DNA of 54,545 bases, from the NCBI GenBank assembly GCA_021773975.1, contig JAJFJN010000005.1, positions 1-54,545 on the forward strand, given 5' to 3'. The position numbers were made by a program, and so were the translations under genes. This DNA is from Gammaproteobacteria bacterium (GTDB lineage: Bacteria; Pseudomonadota; Gammaproteobacteria; Chromatiales; Chromatiaceae). Below are positions 9,747 to 18,571 of this stretch, piece after piece. Numbering within the stretch: the first letter of the stretch is position 1; every line of letters begins with the position of its first letter. The notes below the pieces were generated by a model. The model did no database searches. It saw only the letters and a list, made by a program, of their open reading frames with translations, and was not told the DNA's origin.

Positions 9747-10238
9747 TCAGAGTGACAGCCCTTTGGCACCACGGGCAATGCCTGAAGGACCAGTACGAAC
9801 AGTCTCAACAATCAGGTCTTCGTGTACGGCTTCAATGAAGGCGTCCAATTTATCGCTGTTGCCTGTCATCTCAATGATGTAGCTGGAATCAGTGACATCG
9901 ATGATGTTAGCGCGAAAGATCTCTACCAGACTTTTAATCTCTTCACGATGATGCCCTTTAGCCTGCACCTTAATCAGCATCATCTCACGCTCGATATGTA
10001 CGCCTTCGGAGAGATCTGCCAGTTTGACCACCTCAATCAGCTTATGCAGCTGCTTGGTGATCTGTTCAATAATCTCTTCACTGCCGCGTGTGACCAAGGT
10101 CATACGAGAGAGGGTTGGGTCTTCCGTTGGCGCAACAGTCAGTGACTCAATATTGTAACCACGTGCTGAAAACAGTCCCGCTACGCGAGATAGTGCACCC
10201 GCCTCATTTTCCATCAAAATCGAAATAATATGTCTCAT
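9747..10238 (-). CDS. ilvH: Acetolactate synthase small (regulatory) subunit
   Basis: 163 residues. N-terminal ACT domain starts with RHIISILMENEAGALSRVAG and contains the valine-binding GYNIESLTV segment; the second half is the ALS_ss C-terminal domain. It activates the large subunit and confers valine feedback control. Its ATG overlaps the ilvB stop by one base (TAATG), so translation is coupled, as usual for this pair. Confidence 0.96.
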   Translation of the reverse strand: MRHIISILMENEAGALSRVAGLFSARGYNIESLTVAPTEDPTLSRMTLVTRGSEEIIEQITKQLHKLIEVVKLADLSEGVHIEREMMLIKVQAKGHHREEIKSLVEIFRANIIDVTDSSYIIEMTGNSDKLDAFIEAVHEDLIVETVRTGPSGIARGAKGLSL

Positions 10239-11956
10239 TAGGAGAGCTCACAATCAGGGGAGAGTTGCATCTCATGATGCCCTTTCCCAGCCACAATCAT
10301 AGGGTATACATTTTCACCAGGATCAACGACCACATCCAGAAAAACCAGTCGGTCTTTCATCGCCATCATTTCACGCAGTGCCCCTTCAAGGTCTTCTGGT
10401 TTTTCCACCCGCATACCCACATGGCCATAGGCCTCTGCCAATTTAACGAAATCGGGCTGCGCCTCTACCGTAACTTCAGAGTAGCGGCTACCGTAGAAAA
10501 ACTCCTGCCACTGGCGCACCATGCCCAGATAGCCATTATTGAGCAGCATCACCTTTACTGGCAGATTGAAGTGCTGGCAGGTGGCCAGCTCCTGGATATT
10601 CATCTGGATGCTGCCATCACCCGTGATGCAGACCACATCCTTATCAGGGTGCGCAACCTTGGCTCCCATTGCAGCTGGCAGGCCAAAACCCATGGTTCCC
10701 AACCCGCCTGAGGTGAGCCAATGCTGTGATTTATCAAATGGATAATACTGTGCTGCCCACATCTGATGCTGCCCTACATCTGAGGCAATAATGGCATCAC
10801 CATTGGTAATCTTGTGCAGCATCTCGATCGCAGCTTGCGGCTTGATTCGCTTACTCTTCGTGTTGTATTTGAGGCAATTCTTTTTCCGCCACTTCTCAAT
10901 CAGCGACCACCACTGCCCCATCGCCCCTTCATTAACTTTGGTTTTATGCTCTCTAACTACCTTAAGCATATCAGCCAATACCGACTTGACGGGCCCTACA
11001 ATTGGAATATCTACCCGTACGTTTTTAGAGATAGAGGCCGGATCAATATCGATATGAATAATCTTGGCATCAGGACAAAAATCCTTGATCTTACCTGTCA
11101 CCCGATCATCAAAACGTGACCCAATGGCAATCAACACATCGCAATCATGCATCGCCATATTGGCTTCGTAGGTGCCGTGCATGCCCAACATGCCAAGAAA
11201 CTGCTTATCTGTGCCGGGGTAACCGCCCAATCCCATCAAGGTGTTGGTGATCGGCAGGTTCATCTCCCGCACCAAATCAGTCAGCTCAGTCGCACCATTG
11301 CCTGTCACAACACCACCACCGGAGTAGACAACTGGACGCTTGGCAGAAAGAATTAGGTCAACTGCTTTTTTGATCTGCCCCAGATGCCCCTTTTTCACTG
11401 GATTATAAGAGCGCATCTTAATGCTCTTTGGGTAGAGATATGGGATCTTGATATTTGGATCGGTAACATCTTTAGGCACGTCAACCACAACCGGGCCAGG
11501 GCGGCCAGAGGTTGCAATATAGAACGCCTTTTTTATCGTCTCTGCCAGATCACGCACATCCTTCACCAGGAAGTTGTGCTTCACACAGGGACGGGTGATG
11601 CCGAGAGTATCTACTTCTTGAAAGGCATCGCTGCCAATAAAAGGGGTAGGCACCTGACCGGTGAGCACTACCATAGGAATAGAGTCACAATAGGCCGTAG
11701 CAATGCCCGTTACACCATTAGTCGCCCCTGGACCAGAGGTTAAAAGTGCCACGCCAGGCTTCCCGGTAGCACGCGCATAACCATCAGCTGCATGCACCGC
11801 ACCCTGCTCATGCCGTACCAAAATATGACGCAGCTCATCCTGCTTAAAAATCTCGTCATAGATATGTAGGACGGCTCCCCCTGGGTAACCGAACAGATGT
11901 TCGACACCCTCATCCTTCAAACACTGGACAAGAATCTCGGCGCCACTCAATTCCAC
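10238..11956 (-). CDS. ilvB: Acetolactate synthase large (catalytic) subunit
   Basis: 572 residues, ThDP- and FAD-dependent. The catalytic glutamate sits in [18 protein letters not shown] near residue 50 and the ThDP/Mg2+ motif is [15 protein letters not shown] with [14 protein letters not shown] following. It condenses two pyruvates, or pyruvate with 2-oxobutyrate, at the start of branched-chain amino acid synthesis. It heads the ilvB-ilvH-ilvC operon; the promoter should lie in 11957-12193. I see no Leu/Val/Ile-rich leader peptide there, so attenuation is not supported. The symbol could equally be ilvI. Confidence 0.96.
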   Translation of the reverse strand: MELSGAEILVQCLKDEGVEHLFGYPGGAVLHIYDEIFKQDELRHILVRHEQGAVHAADGYARATGKPGVALLTSGPGATNGVTGIATAYCDSIPMVVLTGQVPTPFIGSDAFQEVDTLGITRPCVKHNFLVKDVRDLAETIKKAFYIATSGRPGPVVVDVPKDVTDPNIKIPYLYPKSIKMRSYNPVKKGHLGQIKKAVDLILSAKRPVVYSGGGVVTGNGATELTDLVREMNLPITNTLMGLGGYPGTDKQFLGMLGMHGTYEANMAMHDCDVLIAIGSRFDDRVTGKIKDFCPDAKIIHIDIDPASISKNVRVDIPIVGPVKSVLADMLKVVREHKTKVNEGAMGQWWSLIEKWRKKNCLKYNTKSKRIKPQAAIEMLHKITNGDAIIASDVGQHQMWAAQYYPFDKSQHWLTSGGLGTMGFGLPAAMGAKVAHPDKDVVCITGDGSIQMNIQELATCQHFNLPVKVMLLNNGYLGMVRQWQEFFYGSRYSEVTVEAQPDFVKLAEAYGHVGMRVEKPEDLEGALREMMAMKDRLVFLDVVVDPGENVYPMIVAGKGHHEMQLSPDCELS

Positions 11957-12193
11957 TTTAATACACTCCCGACGGCCTCTAAATCACCGCAATGACAATA
12001 AAAATACAGAAAATAGTCGAACTCAGCACCCTACTAAATTAATCCCATCCTGGTCAAGGTGAATAACTATTAAATCATGGTTAACAGCATTATTTATATG
12101 GAATTTATGCTCAATATATTGCAATCACAGAGAAAAACTTGCTATCTCACTTTGTTGGCACATAATTAAAATGGTCAGCTTTACGGAAACAAA

Positions 12194-12652
12194 ATGCACA
12201 TGTTTAGAACAGGGTTTTTAATACTAGCCTCAATCACTTTATTTATCAGCACACCAGTGGCAGCAAAAAGCTACCGATGGGTAGATGAAAATGGTGTAAC
12301 CGTGTACTCGCAGCAGCCACCCCCATCAGGACAAGTCACCGAAATAAAGCCTCCACCACCACCTGCTGTCTCACCTGAAGATGCGCAGCGCAAACTAGAC
12401 GCACAAAAACAAAAACTCACGGATCTAAGGGAAGACCGTGAGCTTAAGAAAAAAGAGACTGGGGAGAAAAAGGCTGAAGCCAAAAAACAAAAAAGCAACT
12501 GTGAAGCCGCACAAAAAAATCTAGCTGGCCTAATAAGCCGCCCACACGCCCGTCAAAAAGAATCAGATGGTGAGTATCGTTATATTACTGAAGAAGCCAG
12601 ACAGAAAAAAATTACCGACGCAAAAAAGCACATTCAGGAAAACTGCAAGTAG
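12194..12652 (+). CDS. DUF4124 domain protein, secreted
   Basis: 152 residues. A signal peptide ends at about residue 24 (TPVAA-KSY). The short DUF4124 domain follows: KSYRWVDENGVTVYSQQPPP, the pattern 'YrWvDanG.v.ysd.pP'. The rest is a lysine-, glutamate- and glutamine-rich region likely to be a coiled coil (residues about 60-150) with two late cysteines (C103, C151 approximately). DUF4124 proteins are periplasmic and of unknown function. A GGA Shine-Dalgarno-like site precedes the chosen ATG. Confidence 0.8.
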   Translation: MHMFRTGFLILASITLFISTPVAAKSYRWVDENGVTVYSQQPPPSGQVTEIKPPPPPAVSPEDAQRKLDAQKQKLTDLREDRELKKKETGEKKAEAKKQKSNCEAAQKNLAGLISRPHARQKESDGEYRYITEEARQKKITDAKKHIQENCK

Positions 12653-12691
12653 AGAAACTCAAGCTTTAAAACAGGATGTAATAAGCGATTT

Positions 12692-13102
12692 GTGGCACAT
12701 AAAATACTCATTATTGACGACGATACAGCCATACTCAACCGCCTAAATATCTACCTGGAATCCCACGGATATGATGTTGTGGAGTATGAATCAGGTGAAG
12801 CAGCCATAGCGTTTCTCGAGCACAAACAGGCAATAGATGCACAAAATGCTCCATATTTAATCGATAGAAAAACATTAACCACTAAATCATTAACTGCGAA
12901 AACGGAACCAGAGGTAAATAACCAACTACAAACAACACAAGCCCCGTGGAAAATTTTAATAGCTGATGATGGTAAAGAAGTTCATGCAGTCTCATACTGT
13001 ATATTACAAGGCATCATATTTGATGGTCGCTCTCTGGAGTTTCATTCTGCTTTCTCAACCCATGAAGTCAAAGAATGGATCAATAAACATATGGCAGTTT
13101 AA
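12692..13102 (+). pseudogene. Remnant of response regulator genes (two receiver N-termini joined)
   Basis: GTG start, 136 codons. The first 45 residues (HKILIIDDDTAILNRLNIYL) are the start of a receiver domain with its acidic DDD pocket, but the sequence breaks off before the phosphoacceptor aspartate. After a linker, a second receiver-like start appears, PWKILIADDGKEVHAVSY followed by FDGRSLEFHSAFS, which matches the N-terminus of DUF3369-type response regulators (WKvLivDDe.eVHavt...FdGr.le.lsAyS). This also breaks off, and the frame then runs into a sensor-kinase C-terminal remnant (13087-13164). I read the locus as deletion debris of a two-component system rather than a working regulator. 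Confidence 0.6.
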
Positions 13103-13164
13103 GCGTAGAAAACAACCCTGATGGAGGCGCCACCTTCATTCTTACCCTTTCCATGCGTCAATAA
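13087..13164 (+). pseudogene. C-terminal fragment of a histidine kinase ATPase domain
   Basis: In the frame shifted relative to the preceding remnant, codons 13087-13164 read TYGSLSVENNPDGGATFILT..., ending at TAA. This is the G2 box and last strand of a HATPase_c domain (H.G.l.veN.p.GGA.F.l.lP). The last residues of the upstream frame (EWINKH) look like the helix that normally precedes it, so a small indel lies at about 13085-13092. There is no kinase N-terminus nearby. Confidence 0.6.
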
Positions 13165-13330
13165 CAAATTCAGCCAGCTGAAAAACTGGCTGCTGGCCGC
13201 ATCATTAACCCAATCAGAGCCAGATATTTATCCAGCATAGAGATCAGCTTTAGGCCGGATAAACTGCCCACTGAATCTTAGCGGGATTCAAACCATCCAA
13301 CATAAGACTTTTTTAGTTTTACATGCAAAA

Positions 13331-13358
13331 AGCCCACTCAGCTTGCGCTAAGTGGGCT
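13331..13358 (-). terminator. Rho-independent terminator of the first VPLPA-CTERM gene
   Basis: AGCCCACTCAGC at 13331-13342 pairs with GCTAAGTGGGCT at 13347-13358 (12 bp, one mismatch, TTGC loop). On the minus strand it is followed by a T run (13330-13327). It lies 60 bases beyond the stop at 13419. The 13165-13330 interval between it and the kinase remnant shows no gene. Confidence 0.88.
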
Positions 13359-13418
13359 AATATTCCATTCACTAAATCTGCTGGGTGTATCTTTATTTAG
13401 ATAAGAACACCTCTAAAT

Positions 13419-13997
13419 CTAAGCAGCGCGCTTACGACGAAAAGCCAGAAAACCCAATCCACTCATCATAAACCATGCAGCAGCAGGCAGAGGAACCACA
13501 GTAGCTGACCCTACCGGATTAGAACCTTGTGTAGTAAATGTGGGTACAAAACTTTCGAAATTAAAATTCCCAAGATCGGCTTCCCATCCATACACTGGAT
13601 TAGCAGCATCAGACACCACTAAAGGACTTACTCCCCCTCCAACAGCTTCAAAAGCGACTGTTGCTACATTATAAGTGCCTGGGGCGAAGCTCCCCATGTA
13701 CGTTAGAAAGCCAATAGTATTGACAACTCCGGTACCTATGACTCCATTACTTGAAACCAGAGACGACGAAATATTCATAGTAGAACTTACAGCATTAATA
13801 ATACTATTATCGAATTCAAGTTTGACCGCGCCTCCTACCAGCGCAACATCCCAGCTTGCCCAAATATCAACGGAAAAATTATCGCCAATTGTGTATGGGC
13901 CGCTGTTTTGAGGATCCATCCAAACATCTACCGTCACCGCCTGAGCACCAAACGGCACTAATAACATTGCTAAAATCCAGTATTTAATTTTTTTCAT
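13419..13997 (-). CDS. VPLPA-CTERM sorting-signal protein with cohesin-like domain
   Basis: 192 residues: signal peptide (residues 1-20, cleavage near FGAQA-VTV), a beta-rich domain of about 130 residues and the C-terminal sorting signal VPLPAAAWFMMSGLGF...RRKR (residues 168-192), i.e. the VPLPA variant of the PEP-CTERM tripartite signal (motif, transmembrane helix, basic end). Such proteins are recognised by an exosortase (XrtD-type for VPLPA) and released to the surface or matrix. The central part has the cohesin pattern: GDNFSVDIWASWDVALVGG then KLEFDNSIINAVS. A close paralogue is encoded at 37507-38094. No exosortase gene is in the window. Confidence 0.85.
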   Translation of the reverse strand: MKKIKYWILAMLLVPFGAQAVTVDVWMDPQNSGPYTIGDNFSVDIWASWDVALVGGAVKLEFDNSIINAVSSTMNISSSLVSSNGVIGTGVVNTIGFLTYMGSFAPGTYNVATVAFEAVGGGVSPLVVSDAANPVYGWEADLGNFNFESFVPTFTTQGSNPVGSATVVPLPAAAWFMMSGLGFLAFRRKRAA

Positions 13998-14968
13998 TTT
14001 TCTAAATCCCTCAATATTTTTATAATAATGTTACTTTAAAGCAAGCACGCCACGCTTGAAGTAAAAGCGCATGTCCTAAGGTCGCAACAGATAATCAGAC
14101 ATAACATATCTAATCAATGGATATTCTATCAACAACTCCCATCAACCTCAATCTTAAATACACGTGATATTTCTCTGCCATACCGGCTGCCTGCCTACAT
14201 ACCATCACCGTCTGATATTCAATTCATCCTAATAATACATTGCTTGATGACAGAAAATCATAACCACAAAAAAGGCGGCTCTCTATTTCTACATTTCTAC
14301 ACCTCACAAACACATGTGTGCAGAGCTAAGAGCTGTTGCCATGGGGGCTTTAAAATCGGAGCATTAAATAACACCTGTATTGATGTGAAGTATGGTTTTG
14401 CATTTAGAGCTATTTTGCAAAATAAGCAGAATTTCTTTATAACAACAGCCCTATTGAGCACCTTTACAGGTGAGGTGCCAACTAGTTACTGGAAGGCCAA
14501 CACCACAGCACGTGCTATATCCTGCCAACTCACATCACTTTTCTTTGGAAGCGTAAACTTGGCATTGTTATCCTTAGGCTCTCCGCTTCTAAGTAAGGCC
14601 ATCACTGCATCCCTTGCCTAAGAATAATAACTAGCCCACTAATGACCGACTAATTTTTCTAATTTACACAAGTAGTGAAGCAGTTGAATTTGGTTAAGTT
14701 TAAGCCTGATGCCTTTGTCTGCTTCAACTCACTGTACAGCTTTGATACAATCGCAGTGATCAATTCACAACTAAACCCGTTATCTGTGTTCATGGAGCAA
14801 AACCCATACTCCCTTTTACAGGCCACCTGAACAATGGCATTTGGTTAAACCTAATATTACCGGTATCTTCTCGCTTAAGATCTAAACTTCTGTATAAGCG
14901 GTCTCGTAAAAACCACCATGCGTATATATAAATTTTCTAAACCCTAAAACAATAAAGGCTACATATTT
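13998..14968. other. Gene-poor stretch with possible gene fragments
   Basis: Almost 1 kb without a convincing gene. A plus-strand frame at 14244-14621 (125 codons) has no recognisable family or ribosome site. On the minus strand 14617-14486 reads ARDAVMALLRSGEPKDNN... and then KFTLPKKSDVSWQDIARAVV before a stop, protein-like in composition but without a start. On the plus strand about 14667-14830 is open and reads KPDAFVCFNSLYSFDTIAV. These look like short remnants of decayed genes. The interval 13998-14040 should hold the promoter of the VPLPA gene on the minus strand. Confidence 0.35.
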
Positions 14969-15352
14969 ATGAAAATCAGACTCCCCATTCCTGTCATTAT
15001 TATTACCACTCTTTTGGTTGGCTGTAGTGACCACCAAAATGAACAACCACAGGAAAACAATACCGTCAATAAAACCACACAAAACGCCCCTTCCCCCCAC
15101 CCCAAGCAAGATATAAAGACCATATCAAAGGTAATACCGCCTTCTAGTCCCCTTAAAGACGTAAACCCTCAAGATAAAGAACCTATCACACAGAAAAAAA
15201 TAGAGCAGGATGCCAAAGCATTAGCTGATGCCCTCGCTTACGAAGGTGATAGCACGCCACGAGAAGAGTTGGAACTGGAACTCAAAAAAATACTTGAGGC
15301 TGCTGCAAACGCTGAATCAACTACAGCAGAAAACAAGACCCAGGCACAGTAA
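14969..15352 (+). CDS. Small putative lipoprotein
   Basis: 127 residues. The N-terminus is a lipoprotein signal peptide with lipobox LLVGC (cysteine at residue 19), so the mature protein should be lipid-anchored. The rest is hydrophilic, rich in Gln, Lys, Glu and Asn, with a helical alanine-rich C-terminus (DAKALADALAYEG, LKKILEAAANAE). I recognise no family. It is followed by a strong hairpin at 15381-15422. Confidence 0.65.
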   Translation: MKIRLPIPVIIITTLLVGCSDHQNEQPQENNTVNKTTQNAPSPHPKQDIKTISKVIPPSSPLKDVNPQDKEPITQKKIEQDAKALADALAYEGDSTPREELELELKKILEAAANAESTTAENKTQAQ

Positions 15353-15380
15353 CCCCATCATTTGAGTTTTTTAACACGCT

Positions 15381-15422
15381 CCTCCCTCTCTTTTTTTGTA
15401 AAAGCAAATAAAGAGAGGGAGG
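15381..15422. terminator. Strong hairpin, probable terminator
   Basis: CCTCCCTCTCTTT at 15381-15393 pairs perfectly with AAAGAGAGGGAGG at 15410-15422 (13 bp, 16-base loop). The T-tract after it on the plus strand is weak (CTCCTTT), so it may act as a poor terminator or as a 3' stabiliser for the lipoprotein mRNA. Confidence 0.55.
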
Positions 15423-15565
15423 CTCCTTTAACCAAACAGCAGTGATGTAATGCGGTAAATCACACCTATCTTCGTAATAATGGAATCACATGGTGTCAAC
15501 TACCGCTACCACAGATCCAATCTGGGCAACCACTGCTATCTCTTAATTTAAGGTCAGTATCCAGC

Positions 15566-16111
15566 TCATTTTTTAAATATACCTGTTGGTTTGCCATTCA
15601 GGCTCTGGATATTTTTATCTTCCCAATATTGAGCAATGCCATCCTCACCTTTTTTCTCTATCCAGTTGCTCAAGGCATCACGTTGACCAGTATAACTATA
15701 AAGAGGAACACCAAAACCACATGAGGTATGCACCAGCTCAACCTCCATCTCAACCAGTTGACGGGTTCCAGCGGTATCAGGGAAGTGACTGAGTAGTTTT
15801 TCCCAGTCACTATTTCGTGGGTGAATGGCTCGAGAATGGCCGTAAAGGCGCAGAATTTTAGGGTCACCCTCAAAGGCACAGAACATAATAGTCATGCGCT
15901 GATCTTCAAGCAGGTGTGCAGCTGTTTCATTGCTACTGCCCGTGTAGTTCAGCCATAGCACCCGATTGCTATTTAAGATGCGAAAGCTATCCATGCCTTT
16001 AGGCGATAGATTGAGGTGACCACCTTTAGGAGCCGTAGCAACAAAAAACATCTGTTGTGCCTGGATAAATTCCTGGTGTTTTTTGCTGATCTCTAAATAT
16101 GTTTTACCCAT
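15566..16111 (-). CDS. Pyridoxamine 5'-phosphate oxidase family protein
   Basis: 181 residues, a split beta-barrel flavin-binding fold. Family features are FIQAQQMFFVATAP, HLNLSPKGMDSFRIL, VLWLNYTGSSNETAAHLLE and MTIMFCAFEG, as in the group of PNPOx-like proteins often called general stress or FMN-binding proteins. Function is unknown: members may reduce flavins, F420-like substrates or act as heme-binding proteins. It does not look like true PdxH. The short gene at 16138-16428 lies 26 bases upstream on the same strand. Confidence 0.8.
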   Translation of the reverse strand: MGKTYLEISKKHQEFIQAQQMFFVATAPKGGHLNLSPKGMDSFRILNSNRVLWLNYTGSSNETAAHLLEDQRMTIMFCAFEGDPKILRLYGHSRAIHPRNSDWEKLLSHFPDTAGTRQLVEMEVELVHTSCGFGVPLYSYTGQRDALSNWIEKKGEDGIAQYWEDKNIQSLNGKPTGIFKK

Positions 16112-16137
16112 GGGGTTTATTTCCTAAGATAAATAAT

Positions 16138-16428
16138 TTAGCGGTGGATCACTGTGTCAACAACACGGTTGTGTTCAAAATAGACGGTAAATTTCTCATA
16201 TATCCAACGGGTAATCGGTGGTTTGCCCACCGCAGCAATCTCCTGTTGAGCTTGGCCAAATTTATTGTATACCTGCTGCATACTTTGGCCCGGCACGGGA
16301 CGCAGAATGCCAACCGCGGTGTTTTCGGGCATCGCCACAATAGCATCTAACAGTAGAGTATCTCCAACCGCCAAAGGTGGCACGGAAAATAGGGTAATTA
16401 TCAAAGCCAGCGGAGTAATGCATTTCAT
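16138..16428 (-). CDS. Small conserved periplasmic protein (SmpA/OmlA-like pattern)
   Basis: 96 residues with signal peptide (PPLAVG-DTL). The mature part follows the pattern 'RPv.GqsM..V...fG.p......VG.PPITRWiY..FTVYFE.drVi..V', visible here as PVPGQSMQQVYNKFG and KPPITRWIYEKFTVYFEHN. This resembles small proteobacterial proteins sometimes annotated as phosphodiesterase without good reason; the fold is probably that of SmpA/BamE-like domains. Function unknown. Confidence 0.65.
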   Translation of the reverse strand: MKCITPLALIITLFSVPPLAVGDTLLLDAIVAMPENTAVGILRPVPGQSMQQVYNKFGQAQQEIAAVGKPPITRWIYEKFTVYFEHNRVVDTVIHR

Positions 16429-16626
16429 GAGGGATATTCTCTAATCTGTATAACCTAGAGGTAAATATAGCATTTCAATCTAACTAACGGAACGGGCTAG
16501 TGTTTTTATGTTTTCTGCAACAAGAGCCTTTCAACCTCGTGGGTTATATGGTTGTAATGGCTAGCTCATATCCTGTTTTTTGATTAAGCTGTATTCAGCA
16601 TCAATAACCAGCAATTTCAGATAGCC

Positions 16627-17283
16627 ATGAATAAGCCACATCAAAGCCTTAGTATAGGCACCTTGTTGCACTTGCAGCCTGTTACTCTAAGCCCTGATAG
16701 CGGCTTTGATGTGCAGCTAATCGGATACATGCCAGGTAAGAGTCTTCTTGTATCACAACCTATGAACAATGCCGCAGCAGTTAAGCTGGTGGCAGGCATG
16801 GCCTATCAAGCTCGCATCATATCTGGCGATTCCACCTATGCCTTTGAGACAGAAATCGTACGTGTTTGCGAGCAGCCATACCAATATATGCACCTAAGGT
16901 TTCCAAAAGGGGTGCAGGGCATTACACTACGCCGCGTCCAGCGAACTCAGATAAAAGAATCACAACTAATTCTGAATATGCAGGATGGTTCAACCACACT
17001 CTCTGTAACAATGCTTGATATCAGTCCACTGGGAGCCTGTTTAATCTCAACACAACCTTTGGGCAAAATGGGGGATTTTTTCTATATTGACGTAAAACAT
17101 AAGTCAACAGCCGACTCTCTGACATTCCCCTGCACCATTCGTCATATCAACAAAGCATCAGTGGGAGATACCAAGGAGCCGACTTATTATCATGGTGTTG
17201 AATTTTCACGATTGGACACAAAAGCACTGAATTTTATTACCCATTTTATTCGAGACAATGTAACTAAACAGAGAACAGCTTAG
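16627..17283 (+). CDS. PilZ-domain c-di-GMP-binding protein with YcgR-like N-domain
   Basis: 218 residues. The N-terminal 100 residues form a beta-barrel like the YcgR/flagellar brake N-domain (GTLLHLQPV, SLLVSQPMN). The PilZ domain starts near residue 100 with both c-di-GMP signatures: R-x-x-x-R as RRVQR and D-x-S-x-x-G as DISPLGA. It should bind c-di-GMP and change a motility, pilus or polysaccharide process. A 45-codon membrane peptide gene follows after 41 bases and may be its cotranscribed partner. Confidence 0.87.
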   Translation: MNKPHQSLSIGTLLHLQPVTLSPDSGFDVQLIGYMPGKSLLVSQPMNNAAAVKLVAGMAYQARIISGDSTYAFETEIVRVCEQPYQYMHLRFPKGVQGITLRRVQRTQIKESQLILNMQDGSTTLSVTMLDISPLGACLISTQPLGKMGDFFYIDVKHKSTADSLTFPCTIRHINKASVGDTKEPTYYHGVEFSRLDTKALNFITHFIRDNVTKQRTA

Positions 17284-17324
17284 TACACCATTCCTCATCA
17301 ACAGCTAATAACCAAGGCAAATAT

Positions 17325-17462
17325 ATGAACGAGCAGAACACTAAAAAACAGACCCTTTTACAAAAACTGACATCACCATGGGTACTTGGCATTGTCTCTG
17401 TAGTGATGATTGGAGGTGCGGGTACACTTTCAGCACTGGTAGCAGTAGGTATGTTTCCATAA
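17325..17462 (+). CDS. Small single-span membrane protein (45 aa)
   Basis: ATG at 17325 with an AAGG site about 9 bases upstream, 45 codons, stop TAA at 17460-17462. A polar, lysine-containing N-terminus (MNEQNTKKQTLLQKLTS) is followed by one hydrophobic helix, WVLGIVSVVMIGGAGTLSAL. The gene lies 41 bases behind the PilZ gene on the same strand, so an operon is likely. I do not recognise a family. The good ribosome site and the clean amphipathic-to-hydrophobic layout are the reasons to believe it. Confidence 0.5.
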   Translation: MNEQNTKKQTLLQKLTSPWVLGIVSVVMIGGAGTLSALVAVGMFP

Positions 17463-17524
17463 AGCGGAAATTTTCCTCGATTTTTTTAAATAGTCGAGAC
17501 TATTTCCTCTGCATCAAACAATTT

Positions 17525-18541
17525 TTACTCTGCACTCCTGGCCGGTAGCTCTACAACAGAAGTGGTTATACCTGGCGCTTGCGAGCTAGATTCTGCTTCG
17601 GGTTCAGCTATTGCTGCCGCACTTGATTCTGTAACTGCACCCCCTTCTACTCGGGTAGTTGGCTCTGTTATTGATCTGTCTGTCGCCTCGGACTCAACAG
17701 GTGTAATGGGGGTCGGCTCAGGTAACTCATAGGGTGTAATCTTTATCAAAACACCCATTAGTGGATGATCAATATAGTGCAGCTCGCCACTGCGCATACG
17801 CCGCATATCCTGCATACGATACAGACTATATGCCTGGGATTTTGGTATCAGACTATCCCCAAAAGATTGCTCATAAGATGAATAAGGTGCACTTTGCTTT
17901 CTTCGCCTTAGTAGATCAAATTCCACATGCAGATAACGATTCACACTGACACGAATTGTACCTTCCAGACTGATTGGTTCTGTTATAGCAAACCTTTCAA
18001 AGCCCCTTATTGTTTCTTCTTCTACAGGTAGCTCAGGGGTTCGCAAATAGAGTAACTTTGCATCATTTAAATCTGTAACAGGCTGCCTCCATGCCAGATG
18101 AATGACAGGTTGCAAATCCTTGTTTTTTTGAAGACGAGCAAATTCAGTAGTCAACCTGTACTCATCTTCTGGGATCAGCGTATAAGGTACAGGCAATCGC
18201 TGTCTAACAGGCACTGGCATATTGAGCGTATCAATTGCACTGGCAGCAGATGTTGACGGCGTTGCACCACCTGGGTTTTCAACATCTAACACATTCACAG
18301 TTTCAGCAGGTTGAATATCAGCTACAAACTCTGGCTGTAATGGCTGAGCATTGGCAAAATCAGGCATACCAGGGGCAGCAGGCCACACCTCATTAAAGCT
18401 GATGGAATAGAGGTCTCGGGTAAAAATGATGACCTCAACCTCATACCAAGGGAGCTTTTTCTCTATCGGCTCCTCCGCCAGAGATGGAATGGCAAACAAT
18501 GCCGTGCAGAGCAGCGTAGATATCCAATAGTAGAACTTCAT
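17525..18541 (-). CDS. csiV: CsiV family protein
   Basis: 338 residues, signal peptide (FAIPSLA-EEP). The conserved N-terminal motif is LPWYEVEVIIFTR, followed later by FERFAITEPISLEGTIRVSVNRYLHVEFDLL and the C-terminal LHYIDHPLMGVLIKITPYELP, all typical of the CsiV family (PF10972), a periplasmic protein that in Vibrio interacts with LpoA in peptidoglycan synthesis. The gene follows mfd by 30 bases on the same strand, its usual position. The tail from residue 280 is proline-, alanine- and serine-rich low complexity. Confidence 0.85.
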   Translation of the reverse strand: MKFYYWISTLLCTALFAIPSLAEEPIEKKLPWYEVEVIIFTRDLYSISFNEVWPAAPGMPDFANAQPLQPEFVADIQPAETVNVLDVENPGGATPSTSAASAIDTLNMPVPVRQRLPVPYTLIPEDEYRLTTEFARLQKNKDLQPVIHLAWRQPVTDLNDAKLLYLRTPELPVEEETIRGFERFAITEPISLEGTIRVSVNRYLHVEFDLLRRRKQSAPYSSYEQSFGDSLIPKSQAYSLYRMQDMRRMRSGELHYIDHPLMGVLIKITPYELPEPTPITPVESEATDRSITEPTTRVEGGAVTESSAAAIAEPEAESSSQAPGITTSVVELPARSAE

Positions 18542-18571
18542 ATTAAGACCTGTGTAAATGTAACGGGCAGT

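Noticed and set aside
11957-12193. Attenuator or leader peptide before ilvB
   Set aside because: No short frame rich in Leu, Val or Ile codons and no competing hairpins with a T-tract were found in this interval.
14244-14621. 125-codon plus-strand frame in the gene-poor stretch
   Set aside because: No family features, no ribosome site and uneven composition; a minus-strand fragment in the same DNA looks more protein-like, so I did not list it as a gene.
17488-17505. Short inverted repeat AAATAGTC/GACTATTT after the 45-codon gene
   Set aside because: Only a 2-base spacer and no T-tract on the downstream side of either strand, so not convincing as a terminator.
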